Positions 1 through 15,400 of a stretch of 64,000 bases of DNA are shown here, piece by piece; positions within the stretch are counted from its first letter, which is position 1, and every line of letters starts with the position of its first letter. A model generated the notes under the pieces. The model was not told the origin of the DNA and made no database searches. It was given only the letters and a program-made list of their open reading frames with translations. The stretch lies in contig OZ059897.1 of assembly GCA_964057225.1 (NCBI GenBank), forward strand, positions 8,742,001 to 8,806,000, in the 5' to 3' direction. The stretch is from Auanema rhodensis. Its lineage: Eukaryota; Nematoda; Chromadorea; Rhabditida; Rhabditidae. The position numbers and the translations under genes are program-made.

Positions 1-10
1 GAACGAGCAA

Positions 11-23
11 GAGAGATAGAGAT

Positions 24-69
<46 letters not shown>
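11..69. repeat. (GA)n microsatellite
   Basis: Interrupted GA dinucleotide tract at the left edge. Confidence 0.9.
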
Positions 70-187
70 CAATAGCCAAAAATTGGTTTTTTTAGTTTGC
101 AATAGCTTGACATGTGTCTATCTTGATCTTACTGATATTGTATATCGATATATAGATGTATGCATAGTATACAAAGCTATACATAAG

Positions 188-188
188 T

Positions 189-222
<34 letters not shown>

Positions 223-235
223 ACTATATAACATA

Positions 236-266
<31 letters not shown>

Positions 267-267
267 T
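188..267. repeat. (AT)n microsatellite
   Basis: Two AT tracts separated by short interruptions. Confidence 0.9.
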
Positions 268-2628
268 ATGCGCTCAAATCAAATACAAATAAGAAAAATA
301 CTAAAAAAGACTTGGAGTGAATTGATAGTGAAATCTTAAGAAAGCAACAAGACCAGACACGCAAGCTGGAAAAAATGTTTGGCAGGAAAGGGGAAAGGCA
401 TAGGAAAAAGAACAACTAACGACAAAGAGACAGGAAGAATGAGATGAAATACTGAGTATGGCAGCCAAGCTTTATCAGATTTTGCCGGTTACGCACTTAG
501 CTTCAACAGAAGGAATTTGATAAAATGTAGAAATTAATCAGAAAATGCAGTTCGTCTATCTAATTGGTTTCTTGATTCCACGAACTTATCTTGTTCTCGA
601 AGCAAGCATGTAAAAATTTGAAATTCAAATAAGAAGGGAGACAGAGAAGTAACTTAGGACCTGATGGTACTTGTATGAAATTCATTTACTGTACGTGTTT
701 CATAAGCCTATTACAGGGTTAGCGGAGGGATGAGGGTTGTGAGGTTGCAGCACGTATAGCATAAGCAATGTTGTTTCATTTCTTTCCAAATGCAGCAATC
801 AATCTTTCAGAATATGGTGATATGATCTCTTTTGGAATAATCTCTGCCATGATTGTCGGATAAAGGTATTATTGGTTGAAGTACACAAGCTTGGAAGTCA
901 AAAAGTTGAAAAACACATCGGGCGTTGTTTCGTTTTCAGGGTAACATGATTGGTCTAATTGTTGTGAATAATGAAGATTCTATGTGAAGAGAGCATTTTT
1001 TCCTTTTTGGCAAAAAGAGATAGCTCTAGTCAAGTAGATGACGTCATTGGTTGATGCAGCAACCGACAAAGCGAATCAACTTCACCAGATAGGCAATGTA
1101 GAGGAGGAAAACGAGGAGAAAGAGAACAAGAGAAGAGAAAGAAGAAAAGGAAAAGAGAGAGAGAGAGTTTAGTGAGTGTATGTCTGAGCCTGACATTTGG
1201 AGGAAGAGGGACAACGACTACATCGCTGAATAATTCTCTGACGGTGGCCGAAATTCTACAACTATTCAGTTGGTAATGTAGAGTGTGAAAATTTGATTGA
1301 AGTGAAGGGATAAGATAATGCGTAAGGACGAATGTGATGTGGTAAAGATGGACAGAGCAAGGGAAGCAAGCTTGTGCATCGACAGATAGAAGATAGAAGG
1401 CTAGTGATCATATGATTATGAAAACTGATACTTGAAGGTACTGAAAGTTAAAGAAATTGAATGGTCATTGAACCTTTAAGCAACGTTTTAGAAATGAGGA
1501 AGAAGGTCGTGAAACGGAAGTGGAGCAGAATGAAGAAGAAGGTGAAAATGAAGAGAGTCGCAAAGTCTAACAGAAGGACGAGTAGAGATGAGAGAAAATT
1601 TGTTAGAAATGAGAATGAATAACAGGAATGCATCAGCTACATATGAATTCTCGAATGAGAAACTAAGTCAAGCCATTCGAGGTAAAGAAGATAGGACACT
1701 GGCATTCGCATATACAAGTGCGAAATGAACAAACTGGAAAAGAAAGAACATTCACACATTATCTTCATTTTTTCTTTTTTTCACCCTCTTCGTTTCCTTT
1801 TCTTTTATATAGGAGTATGAGTAACCATGAGTCACAGAAAAAGTAAAGCTCATCATTAAAAGGAAAGCGATAGTTACGATGATTGAGAAGTCGGTTAGTG
1901 AGTTGAAGCTCAAGCTGCAAGCCCAATAGAACTTTTACAGAAAACATAGGGGAAAGCAAAGCGAAGGGAACAAAGAAAATCTTTATTCTCAGTGCGTATA
2001 CCGGCAAGCTCAACATCTTCGGTGCAGTTGCAAAAAAGCTGGCTGGCCTGCTTTTCAATAATTTTTTGCTTTTTTTTTTCCTTCAAAATACAAGAATAAC
2101 ATTAAAATCTTGAGCAAGCGCCTAACAGCTAATGAAAAATTCGGAATTTTTGCTGCTGACCCATAAAACAAAGCGGAATAATGGTTAGCAATTGAGAAAA
2201 TTCTCGAAAAAAGTAAACAATTTTTCCTATTTCTCAGGCAAAATAAAGTCTTCCGGATTCAAACGATGTGGCAACCGTGCTATAGATACTAATGATGGTG
2301 TCGGGATGATGCTGTGATGTTGAGCATGACAGACGACAAGATACATCGACAGCCAGGACTATACATGGATGATGTGAAGATTATTCAAGCTTCATTAACT
2401 TCAGAACATAGAAAACTAACAATTTCTAGTTTTCCAGATAGAAAGTCAGCTTCGATATCGTCGTTGGGGCGTCTTCAGCTTAGCTGTTAGCACGGCAGTG
2501 CCGACAATTAAATGCAAAAAGCCGACTACTGCGATGAATTGAAAGAGAAGAGAACAAGTAAAAAAGGGTGTTCAGTAGTAAGGGAGGGGTGGGAGGAAAC
2601 AGAGAGTGGCAAATGAAAAAGCATGAAA

Positions 2629-2698
2629 AGGAGAGAGAGATAAAGAGAGAAAGAGAGACACAGAGAGACATAGAGAGAGAGAGAGAGAGAGAGAGAGA
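2629..2698. repeat. (GA)n microsatellite
   Basis: GA tract with AAGAGA and ACAGAGA interruptions; it produces spurious open frames on the minus strand. Confidence 0.9.
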
Positions 2699-3214
2699 AT
2701 CGAGTATAACAAAAATTTTAAGAGGAAATAAAAAAATAACATGAATAAGTGCAGCAATGATAGATGTTGACAACAAAACAGTTAGAAATTGGTGTTGATG
2801 AAGTTCAAGGAAATGCAAAAATTGCCTGATTATTGGCAACAAGCTGTAGCAATATGATTCAACATACATTCATGTTTTTGTCTTTATAATCTCAACGCTT
2901 TTGGTTGCTCAATGATGTACAGGTTTAAGCCATCATTTAGCAATTTATTGAAGAGAAGAAGAAAATAGAGACAAACTAAGTTCTATTTCCGACTTCAATT
3001 TAATGCTGAATCAAAGACAAAAAAAGTAATAGACGACAAGCCATGCTTAGCTGTCAGAATCAATTGTAAATGAATACAAAGCTAAATTCAGATGTACATT
3101 TCTATATTTTATGCAATATACCATCATGATTGCTGTAAGCGCATTGAATCTGACAGCTTAATAGAGATGCTTGCATTGTCAGCACTATGAAAATATGAAA
3201 CCTATCTTACTTAC

Positions 3215-3974
3215 CTTAAAATAATGCGAAGTACAGGCTTTAGTTGTTTGATCACACTGGAAGATCAGCTCACGCAGCTTCTCAATAATCCGTTCCTGAA
3301 GCGAAAAAATATATACACATCTGATCAAAATGCAGAAAAAAAGGAGAAAAGACAAGAAAAAAATAGTTTAATCAAATGGATAAGAAAGGAATTTCATCCG
3401 GATACGCTTTTTTTTGTTACTTATTTCTTGTTTAAGCACAAAAAAATGAAGAAAATCATGCCACAGCCTTGCAGCCGGTAGAGAAAAAGGGAGAGAGACG
3501 AACAAAGACGACGAAGACACAGCCGAGAGAGATGAGAAGAAGCTGCTGTTGGTGACAGAATGAGGTGGTAAACTGGGTTGGATGAATAACAGATGAGTAG
3601 CAGGAACTGCTATCTGAATGCTTGCTGGATGGACCGGCTGCTGCTTATCCTGCCCTGACATGGCTAAGATCACCTTCATCACCATTTTTTCGGCCGACAG
3701 CATGTTGAAATAATCACAAAGCAAAAGAAAGAATAGTTATTAACTTCAATTCATTCATTGATGAATATGATATAGAAAGCTAGGATGCAAGTCATATGAA
3801 GCATGTCATTATGAATTTTCGAGAATTTCCGCCCCAAGTTTGATGTTTCTCATGCTCAAGCTAAGGGTGTCAACTCATCAAACATGAATGAATTCCAAAT
3901 TATGGAAACAAATATAACCATCATTACTATATCTCTTTTCTTTTTTTATTCACAGAAAGAGATAGAGAGAAAGA

Positions 3975-4013
<39 letters not shown>

Positions 4014-6486
4014 TCATCTGAGAAAAAGAGAAAACTTGTTGAAGAATTGATAGCGAAAAGAAAATTTTTTTATGAAAACGAAGAGTATAACATAAGGATG
4101 AGAGGGTAATCTTCTTTTTATGTATAACCCAAGCCTTCATCATCAATCAATTCACCTTTTTTATGACAAAAAAAAGAAATTATAACTTCAGTATTGTAAT
4201 TCATATTGTATTCGTAGATGAACTAGTTGATATAGATAGGATTGAACTGAAAAGCATTGCCTTTAGCAAAACAGAACAATCTGGAAAGCGAGAGTGAGAA
4301 AGATTACAAGAGAGACGGCAACGACAAGCACGAGTGGTAAATGAGACTAAATTGTTGGCCAGAAAAAAAGAAAGAAAAAATGAAAAAAGAAAGAAAGAAA
4401 ACGAAAAGTCTTTTTTTCTATGTGTTGTGTCATCTCAAGCATTTTTCTTATTTTTTGTTCTTCTTTTCTGACTGTACCTTCACAACTTTCATTCTTAATT
4501 TCATCTCATGGATCTTATATCCACAACAAGCTTTCTAGATTTCTCTTTATTCGTTGTTATAGTAGAAGGTGCTCTAAAACGTGAGAGAGAAAGAGGAATA
4601 CACATCATCTGATGACAACAGGACAGCATGGCACAAGCAACCAGCCGCTTTTCAGCACGGCGGAATATACATCAAGCCGATCGGCTGCTTGTCTGTTAGA
4701 TTTGTGCCGATAGATGCTACTAAAGGAGATGAAGCACAGAATCGTAAAGAGAGAAGAAAAAAAAAGTATTTTTCCCACTGCCAACAACGGAAAGTCAAGG
4801 AATAGAAAAAGATGTGAAAGAGTCAGAATGATGACGGCAGCGTCATATTTGGCGGATCTGACGCTCTTAACTCAAAAGTTGTCAGTTGCTCTTGTTGTGT
4901 CAAACGAAGAAAAAGAAAACACACACCAAACCAGAATATGCTCAACGAATACAAGACATTTCGGCATAGCTGATGCAGAGAAAATGCTGGTCCTTAAAAG
5001 CTGTGGGCCGAGTTTTGATGCCAAACTCAATATAGCAGCTCTTTTCATCTGGACGTCTCCATTGCTCTGGAACATATGGACTGCATAACCCTGGCGCCAC
5101 GGCATCTTCGCTTGTAGTTGACGTCTATTTGAGAGTGGAGCTAATCAACTTAAGGAAGTTTTGACTGTTGCAAGCATGTCATTCTTTTTGCTTGTCATTC
5201 GGTGTATTTCTGGCAGTATGCGCCGTACATACACGTCGAGACGATTTACTCTGTCTGTGTATATTCAAAGCAATTTTTGATCTTATTTGAAACAGAACAG
5301 AACAAGAGAAGAGAAAGAGAGAAAAAAACAAAAGATATTCAGATTCTAACAACGTTGTCAACGTTTTCATCTTCACCACAGAAGGCTTCTTACTGCCAAA
5401 TACCATGACGCTAACTCCCTTCAATTCTTCCTTTCTTCTCGTTTGCGAGTAGTCTCTTCTTTGTGCCTCGATCAAACATAAACCGCACGAAGTTCACATG
5501 AAGCAATGACTAAGCGTTGGCCAAATTACCATTTTATTCGTCGCAACTATGTTAGTGACATCAAGAAAACTCAGTTCTTGACAAAATAAATTTGTGTAGT
5601 ACATATGAGCATTGAGCAATATGTGCCAAACAGCAAGGTAGCACAGCCGATGAGCAAAAGTTACTTCGGCTGTTTAGGCTGTTTAGAAGTTTAATGTGGC
5701 CTATATTTCTTGCACAGGAAAAAAAAATTGAGATTTTCAATTCAGGCGTTATTGCTTACTCAATTCAAAAAATAAAAAAAATATCGGTTTCAAGGAGGGG
5801 GGGAAGGAGAAAAGTAGAAGCAGAAGGCAAAGAAAAGCTATATAGCGAAAATGAAATGGAACATGGAAATAGACGACAACAAAAGGAAATATAGAAGTCT
5901 CCCTTCAGATTTATCTTTTTTTCTCTTTCTCTCTCTTTTCTACTCTTTCTCTTTCCTTTTTATATAGTAATTATACAGATTTTTCGTTTCGAAAGATAAA
6001 AAAAAACACAAAGAAAATAGAAAGTTCATGAGGACATTCTTGAAACAGGAATACAAGGTACAGCAGACTATTCTAAACTTGAAATTATCCTGCAACTTTC
6101 ACCTCCGTCTTGTCCTCATCTGTCTCTGCTCACACAACATGATGTAAAAGAGACTGTGCCAATCTTCACATGATTATTCATGATTTGCTAATCCGACTGG
6201 ACACCAAAATTTGGAGTATAATCATGTTTTTTTCAGGATAGCAATCAAGTTTCACGAGGTACGATTATCCTCTGCTTCAGACTTCCTCTTTTACAATTTC
6301 TGCCATTTTTCATCTGTTTGTTTACTATGAAACATATATGTTTTTTACTTTTTTCGCTAAGTTATGCATCTACATGTATTAGTGTATGACCAAGCGGTTT
6401 TTGCACCCTACTCTTTTCTAACCTTCTCACATTTCCATTTTCTATTGAGAGGGTTTTTTCATACTCTCTATCTCCTACTCTTTCTT

Positions 6487-6548
<62 letters not shown>

Positions 6549-7427
6549 GCTTCTTCCGGTTCCTTGACGTTTTCATCTCTTTTACTTGTACCAATTCAAA
6601 TCAAAGAAAAGCAACAAAAAAAGAAAAGAAAAAGAAAAGATTAATTCAAATACTATTGATGGTATAGTAGATGGAGGGAGTGAATGAATGAGTATAATCA
6701 ATAGAATAGGAAAAACGTGGTCTAAGATAATTACCTTGGTCATGTCCATTTCTTTTCGTTTTCGTCGAAGTTCCGATGCCAATATAGCCATTTGTTTCTC
6801 AGCTTCTTCACGCTAGAAGTAATTCAATAATTCAATATACATATCAATAAAAATATTAAATATTACCTTAGTTATAGCATCTTCTTCTACACGCTTCTTT
6901 TTTTCCATCTCACGTCGACGGCGTATCATATCAGTCGTTGTGACACCAATAGATTCTGTACGCATACACTGTTCTCGAGCTTTTCGTACGTTTTCTTCTC
7001 GAATTTTCAAATTACTGCGACTTTTCTCAAAAGCTTCTTCACAATCGTGCTGAAGTAATATACAATTCCATAACATTTCTTTACTTTTCGATTGAGAACA
7101 GTAGTACTAAGTACTACAGTACCACAATCATTCTCAACTTACCACTATTTTCGTAATTTTTGCCCATTCAGATTTCAGATTACTTCGAACAAGTTCATGT
7201 TCTTTCCGGCGAGTTTCTAATGCCTTAAAATAATAAATAATATATAATTATATATCATATATCATCAATATAATAAAAAATTTTATTTTCTAACCTCAAC
7301 CACACGATCCTTTAATACATCTACAGTTTCTCGTGTTCGAGCCATGAGGCTAGTATCACAATCAAAGCTATCTTCCCATACTTCTCGTAAGCCGAGCCAT
7401 GGCTAAAACAAAACAAAACAAAAATAA

Positions 7428-7493
<66 letters not shown>

Positions 7494-8831
7494 CTATATG
7501 AATAGAATTTATAGTTAAAAAATAGAAAAAAATCTATTATCTCATCTAAATAAAATAACAAACCCGAAAAAAAAAACTGTTTTTCTAAGCTTTTATTCTT
7601 TTTCTTTTTAATTTCATTTATTGTTTTTCATTTCATCAACCGCACTGTAAACTGTGACTGCTTATATGAAATAACGACAGAAATAGTTTTACGTGAAATT
7701 CACGTGAACTTTGCTCATCATATTAGCATATAATTTATTATATGCTAATGAAATAAAATATCATAAATATTATATGATATATATATTTTTTTCTTTAAAT
7801 TTTTAATAATAAATATTATTATTTACTTATATAAATATTAAAGAAATAAACATTTTGTATATTACCTTTCCAATATCACGTCGACTTGTTTCAACCAGTG
7901 AATAAACACGTCGAGCATGATCCTGCTCTAGTTGCAAACGTGCACGTATATATGCTAACAAATCTTTACAATACCTATAACATATAATCATAAATATTAA
8001 TACTATATATAATATAGTTAACTAAAAGTAATGATATTCTTTGAAAAAAAAATTCAAATAAACTCACGTGCTCCAAGCCTTAGTTCGTTCGAAGGCGATA
8101 TCGAGGCCATCTTCTCTTGAGATCAAAAGTTTGTCAATATCCATTATATGGACTGACGATTGCACATGTACGTCATCTGAATGAATCCGAAAATCATATT
8201 ATCGAAGCCATAAAGATAAGATTTTTACATAAAACAGTATAATATACATATAAATAAATATTTTTCATCTTTTAACTATATGCTATTTATTTTAGATTGT
8301 GTCAAACATCTTCCTTTCCTTCCTCTTCTTTCTAACTTTTTTTTATTCATTTTTCATTCAGGATATTTTTCAATTTTCAAGAAATCAAACATTAAAGTAT
8401 TAAATGAATAAACATAAAATAAATATAAATTTAGAAATACAAATCAAGTATAATATAATAAATATATATTATTTAATATATAATATTATATATAATTTAA
8501 AAATAAATCATAAAACTACAACAGCTAAAATACAAAAACTTAATTTAATTTATATTTAAATATTTTAATTATAACATACCATTTCCATCATTATCTGTAT
8601 GATAGGCTGAATGACGTCGTTGAAGAGTTTTCGATTTAGCAGAATATGCTTCAGATGATGACTGAAATATATAAGAATATAGGTATATCTAATAGAAATT
8701 CTTAAATGCTGTATCTTTTCTATGATAAAAATATAAATATTCTTTCAGATATAAATATATATTATATCGTTGATCTTATAGTATATAGTTTGTTTCTTGA
8801 TCTCTTAGCTAAATGCTCATTCTCTCTCTCG

Positions 8832-8885
<54 letters not shown>

Positions 8886-11800
8886 GTGGCCCTCTCTATA
8901 TTTTATCTTCTTTATTTCTTTTAAAATTTTTATTTCATTTCATATATCTACATATTACTAAAACCATATGCTTGTTATTGGCTATAATACAAAAAGGAAG
9001 AAAGAGATGAAGAAAAAACGACAAATGAAAGTGCCGTCTGCTATCTTTCTGTTCTGAAATCACACATTGAAGTTGTGATTGAATCAGCTTTTAACTTTTC
9101 TCGGGAAAAATAGAATATTTTTGAAAGAAAAAGAAGAAGACAAAATGCCTTTTCTTTTCCTTTTTCATAGAGTATTTTTAACATATTCTGAAGTGAGCTT
9201 TTCCTAAATTTCAGTTTCAAGTTGTCTTTGACCTCAATATGGTTCTTGTCTTTTCTTTAGTCACAATGATTTCAAATGAAGTTCATCAAGTAATGAGTAA
9301 AATCATAGGAATACAAATGAATGTTGTCTTTGCTCTCCCCCTCCCTTCTCTCCCCCTTTCTCTCTCTATCTTTTTCCTTCTGTCTTTTTATGTTTATATC
9401 TGCTACGTGCTATTTTGGAAGATCTTTAGGCTAAAACATCAGTAAAACTCTATATACAGTGGATATTTAAGATTATTATGTCAGTAAAACGAAAGATATT
9501 AGATTTGTGATCACTCAAAATAGAATTTAGAGTAATCGGATGAATATGTATATGAGATCAAAGAAAACATTGATATACTTTACATCTCAACTTCAAATAT
9601 TCATCTTTCTAATGTAAAACATCTAAACAAAGTTAAAGCAAATGTTGAAATGATAATGTTTTAGATGAATTTTCTTACGAAATTGAAGAAAAATTAGAAT
9701 AATTTGATGATGTCAATGACTTACAAAGGATGACCATCTTTGTCGAACTTTACGTAGTCGTCTTACAGCTGCCATTGTGGCATCAACTGACTTCTATGAA
9801 TTGAATGAAACATATGAGAAGAAAAATAATCAAATGTTATATAGATGAAATATATTTAACTATACTATATAATATATAAAGAATAGTTTGAGTAAATTAT
9901 TGTTCATCAAGATATGGAAAAGAATAAAATAAAAAAAAAGAATGAAAGGAAAAAAGGATGAAAAATACGTTTGAAGCTTTGCTGTAGCACACGTAATCAG
10001 GAAATCAGCAGGTAGAAAACAACATACACATGTGGTGTTTCAATAATTTGTTTCCTCACAAGCTCATGATGGATATGAAGATACATGTACATCTTTCTCT
10101 CTCAGTATATCGAAATATGTACTGACAACACATCCATGATTATATAGAAAAATATAATTTGTTTAATCAAAAAAGAAAATAGAAAATTCAAAATGACAAT
10201 TATGTTAAAATATTGTATTTTAACATAAGATGTTGCTTATATATGTGAATGAAAATGAAGAAGAAAACATAAAATACAAAATAAATAAAGATAACCGATA
10301 TAGTAAGCCTTGATTTGCTGGAGAAGTAATGACTTTTCATTCATATTTTCTTTTTTCCTCCTTTTTCTACTTCAATAATATTGGCTTGCAAATGAGGAAG
10401 TTAAGTAAATGAATCTAAAAAAACGAACACAAAGTATTATAAGAGACATTGAAGTGGAAAAGGATGAATAGATGAATGAGACAAAAGTACTAATACATCT
10501 TTCTTAAGCTTTTTTTTTATTAAACTTCAACAAATCAACATGATTATATTTTATAAACTTATATAGTATAGTATATAATAAACTATATTATAATTATTAT
10601 TAAATATGAACTCAAATATAATCTATTCTTAACATTTTATTATCGTTAAAGGAATAAATATGATGAATGAAGCACATGTATGATCTATGATATTTAGATT
10701 AAGTGCTAGAGGAAGCTTTAAGAAGAGCTTCCTTGATAAATCATGCTTTTCTCTATTTTTATTCATCTATTTTTTAATCATTTTCAACATACAAATATGA
10801 AAAAGAATCAGAAAAAAATAGAATACAAGCAGTTATACCTGGATATATACTAAGAAAATACAAAAATGAACCATTTTTCTAACAAAAAAGGGAAGAAAAA
10901 ATTTGAAAAATCTACAAACATTGACATAAAAGTTTGACCAAATTCGCGACTTTCTGCGTTTTTTTGTCAAATTTTTGTAACGCCTTTTTTGTTTCTATCA
11001 TTAATGATTATAATGTCCTTTATTATTTGCATCTATCCCATTTCTTGGGGGGAAACATCAGATGTTGCCTGAACGGCGTTGTCGTGTTCGTTCACGTTGT
11101 CTCGTATCCATCCAACCCCCCCCCCCCATCGTCATCACAAGCGACTACCACACATGGTAACCTATTACATTAATATATGTGGACATTCATCAGAATGTCC
11201 ACATATAGTTGGGTCAATTCAAAATGTGAACATTAATTCCGAATATGGCCATTGTTGATATATCTGAATCATCTCATCAATTTATCTCAAAATGTCGTTT
11301 TTTTTTGAACAAAAAATTCTTTAAGATCCTCATAATTCTATCTCTTTCTCTCACATTTTTTTGCGTTTTTCTTCATTAGATAAAGATATTATTTGGTTAA
11401 TGGGCGTTCAATTCAAGAAGATGATAGCTACATGAAACAACAGCAAAAAAAGGACAAAAAATATTTTCAACATTTGAAGAGAAAATCTTAAGAGGTCAGA
11501 TACATCAGATGATACATAGATGTCTTTTATTTTTAATAATGTTTGTGAAAATATATAAAAATAAAATTTAAAAAAAGAAATAAAAGAATAGAATATAGAA
11601 AGAGAAAATAGAAAAGAATTGCAAGAAAAATGTATGAAACAACTAATCAGTCTTTCAATTGAATGATTACAATTTGAAAAAAAAAAGCTTTAATAGGTTT
11701 GACTGAAAAGAGTAGAGATATGGATATATAAATCACATAGTTGCATATGAATATACGGCCATTCTCCATATATTTTGAAGTAGATTAAATATTTCTTCAG

Positions 11801-12409
11801 CTTTTACTTAAAATAATACGAAGAATGACAAAAACATTGCCTTAGGCATATTGAACTCTTGCTTGTCAGTATCAGTTCAATGAAATTGACATGAACATTA
11901 GTTTTTAGTTTGATGAATAAAAAGATATTTAAAAATTATACGAATGAAACTTCTAACATAGTATAGAAGATGATTTGCTTGCGATCATTATGATGAGCAT
12001 GATGTTGATGAAAAACAGAAACGACGAGATGATGTTGATGGCATGAGAGAGTTGTAATATACTTGGAAATCTTTCAGGTTTGAGTCTCAGAGTACTTTGC
12101 CAAACGAGAATAGCCTAGCCATTATTATAAATGTGAAATATTATATTTTATTGTTGATTTTGATACTTTTTTTTTGTATTTTTCCTTTTTAATTTAATAG
12201 AAATTGTAGAAATTATGACCCTTTCTTGGATATCAATATCACATATCTTTCATATGTCTCGGACGTTTTTTTTCCATTTTGGAAAAAAAGACTGAAATGC
12301 CCCCCAAATACCACAGAACCCAACCCGATAGTTTCAACCTATCACTTTCTTTCTCTCTTTCTCTTCTTCTTTCTTTCTTTCTACCTTTTAACTTTTCTCG
12401 ATCTCTCGT

Positions 12410-12448
<39 letters not shown>

Positions 12449-15400
12449 ATAAGTTCTACCTAAGGATCAGAACCTTCTTACAATCCTCGAAATAGAAAAG
12501 AACATCGAACAGATGAAAGACAAACCTGTTTTTGTCGCCTTCCAACAGTAGAAAATCGCGACGATTGTGGAGATATCACGTGTCGATTACTGAAATTATT
12601 TTATTTTTAAATAAGTTTTTATTATACTTAAATTAAAAATATTTTTATTTATTTAATTATTATTTGAAATAAAATAAGAAAAATTCATTTATTTGCAGAT
12701 TTATTTCTAGAAAGTCATTGTATATTGACGTTTATATTTAGGAAAAGTACAAAGTATGTGTCTTGCAACAAGTGCTCGGCCTAATCTTCAATGAAATTTT
12801 GATTCAATCGAAAAACAAATTTGCATAAACTTATTTTCTATAAAAAAAAATGAAAATCAAGAAACTTATTTCATCGAATAAAAGTTTAAATGTTGTTTAA
12901 TATCATGAAGTTCTTACCTAACTTTAATATTAAAAACAGCATATGATACTTGATATTCAAACATTTTCGTAAAATATTATATATAATAATTAATAATATT
13001 ATTATAATATTAAATAGTAAAATTAATTTTTTTTGAGAGGGGGGGGGGGGGGGGGGGTTTACATATGAGAAATCAAACATAGACTTCCTTATCAGTGCTG
13101 CGATGTTAAAAAAAGGTTTAAATCAGTTTAATGCGAAGATAATCCATTCAATCAGATCAGGATTCAGTTATCGTGCATAAGCTTAGATATTCGTCACAAG
13201 CAAATGAATGACTGATGTGCATATTAACATCTCTAACCCAACTAAAGAGCCAAAACCATTGCACAATAAGCTTTTTCTTCAAATTTTTTTTGTTCCTCTT
13301 TCTCCCTCTCTTCTCTTTTTGTTGTTTTCTAAATTATTACTTCCTGATCAATTGAACTGGATCATTATGATAACTTTCATCTTTCATCTCAGAAATGAAT
13401 AGCATGATTGTTATTTTAAAGATTTTTCGTATTATTTTTTTTTTCAAACAAAAGCTGATTAACCCGTTGTGATGACACTGCCACTTTCAAATAAGGTAAC
13501 GATACCTTCAGCTTCTTTCAAGGATGTAGCTATCCGGAAGAAATGGAGTGAGAGATAAAATGAGAAGAGAGAGAGAGAGAGATGGTTGCTTACTTAAGAA
13601 ATAGCAGAATCATATTATCAACGTGGATAATTTCATTGCAAAAAAACGTGCTGATTTGCACGTCATTTTTGATTGTTTGCATTGAAAACGATCTAAAGAT
13701 GAAAAGAAATCATTTCATACCTAACTATGCATACATATATTTATAAATTTATAAATTAAATGTAATTGATTTAGGCTCAAATGAGATTTACCATACATTC
13801 ATCACGTCATACACGTACATATGTATCAATTGAATTCATATATCTTCATTCTTAACAATATCATCAAGATAGTTAGCTTCTGAATAATGAAGAAGCATTT
13901 TGAGAAAGAGTCAGTAGATAGACAGATGAAGCTTATAAGGATTTTCATGTCAATATGTACTTTAAGTTACTCCTAAACTTAACTTCTTCTACACGAAAAG
14001 TTGGATAAAAAATTTGTTTTAAGCATATGAAATATATTCACATACATACATACATATGTGAATATATTTAAAATTTTAATAGAATATATTCAATAGAATA
14101 ATGAATATTTTAAAGAAATTATTATAACTTACATTATGGTATTCAATACTGCTGATTCTAATTGATCTATGATTTGATGAACATGCGTTGTATCCACAAG
14201 TGAACTATCAAATTTTAAATCTGTAATCAATTATTGTTAATTTATACAATTATATAATATATATATATATAATTTTTAGAATATTACAATTGCTCTCAAG
14301 ATTTGAATTTTAAAAAATGAAGCCGAACGACGTGGAAAAGATGTTCAAGCCCACGTGAACTTGCGTGAAAAAGACGTGAGCATATGAATAGGCCAGAAAA
14401 CCATACACATATACTACATTTTTATTTTAATATTATAGTTAATTTAAAACTATATGAAAAGATAAATGAAATGAAAGAATATTGTATATTAATAGAAGCT
14501 AAATGGATGTTTTATTTTGCACAGAAATGAAACAGGGTCGGCAGAAAAAAAGATAAAATGCAAGTGGCATTTACAATAATTTTTCGGAGAATACATAACT
14601 ATTTGTTTCCTTCAAGCAACTTTTGAACAAGAAAAAAAGAAAAAATGAAAAGGTTCTCTATCTCAAATACTTGTTGTACGTAAAGAAATATCTATGAAAA
14701 TGAATTGAGGCGATACGAAAGAAGCTCTGCATACGAAACGACGATTTTTGTTTTGTTGCAAAATAAGATATTCAAACAAATTGACTGATGGTAAAGGCTA
14801 AATGTGCACAAGATTTTCATGTTGTGTCCCGCGAGCATATTCGTGTTGAAAAATGGAAGTTGAAGAATCCGTATAAACAATTCATAAAACAGCTGAACAA
14901 TATGTTCTATGTTGAGTTGAGCCAAAGAAACATTTGAAATTTTCAGAGATAGTGTATAGTTAAGTTCAAAAAGAATCATTTGAATGTAGAGTGAATGTAT
15001 AATTATTTTATTTCAAAATTATAATAAAGATATAGATTGAAACAAGATTAAACATTAGTAAATTGACTTACCTTTAACAGATTGTACAAGCTGCAAGCTT
15101 GGCAGGATTACTTGATTAGTCTTGAACTGTGAATACTTGAATAGATCTCTCATGGATTCAGAAACCATTTCTAGGGCTGCGTGTACAGAAACACACATTG
15201 ATTCTCCATCTAAAAAATTAAATGCGATTCATTTCTTTCATTAATTATTAAAATATACATTAATATATCTGTTATTTGAATTTTTATCTTATATTCAGGA
15301 AAAATATATAAACATTTCTTTTTTTTATTAAATTTCATTGAATGTTTTGAGTAAAATAAAACAAAAATACATTTTTTACTTCTTGCACTATACTTAGAAG

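Larger units (their letters stand above)
1..3214. other. Non-coding: 3' part of the F-BAR gene (intron) or flank
   Basis: The C1 and RhoGAP exons expected next on the minus strand were looked for and not found. The stretch holds (GA)n tracts at 11-69 and 2629-2698, an AT repeat at 188-267 and purine-rich filler. Confidence 0.5.

Noticed and set aside
4714-5088. 124-codon plus-strand frame
   Set aside because: Open frames exist on both strands here, with no signal, domain or splice evidence.
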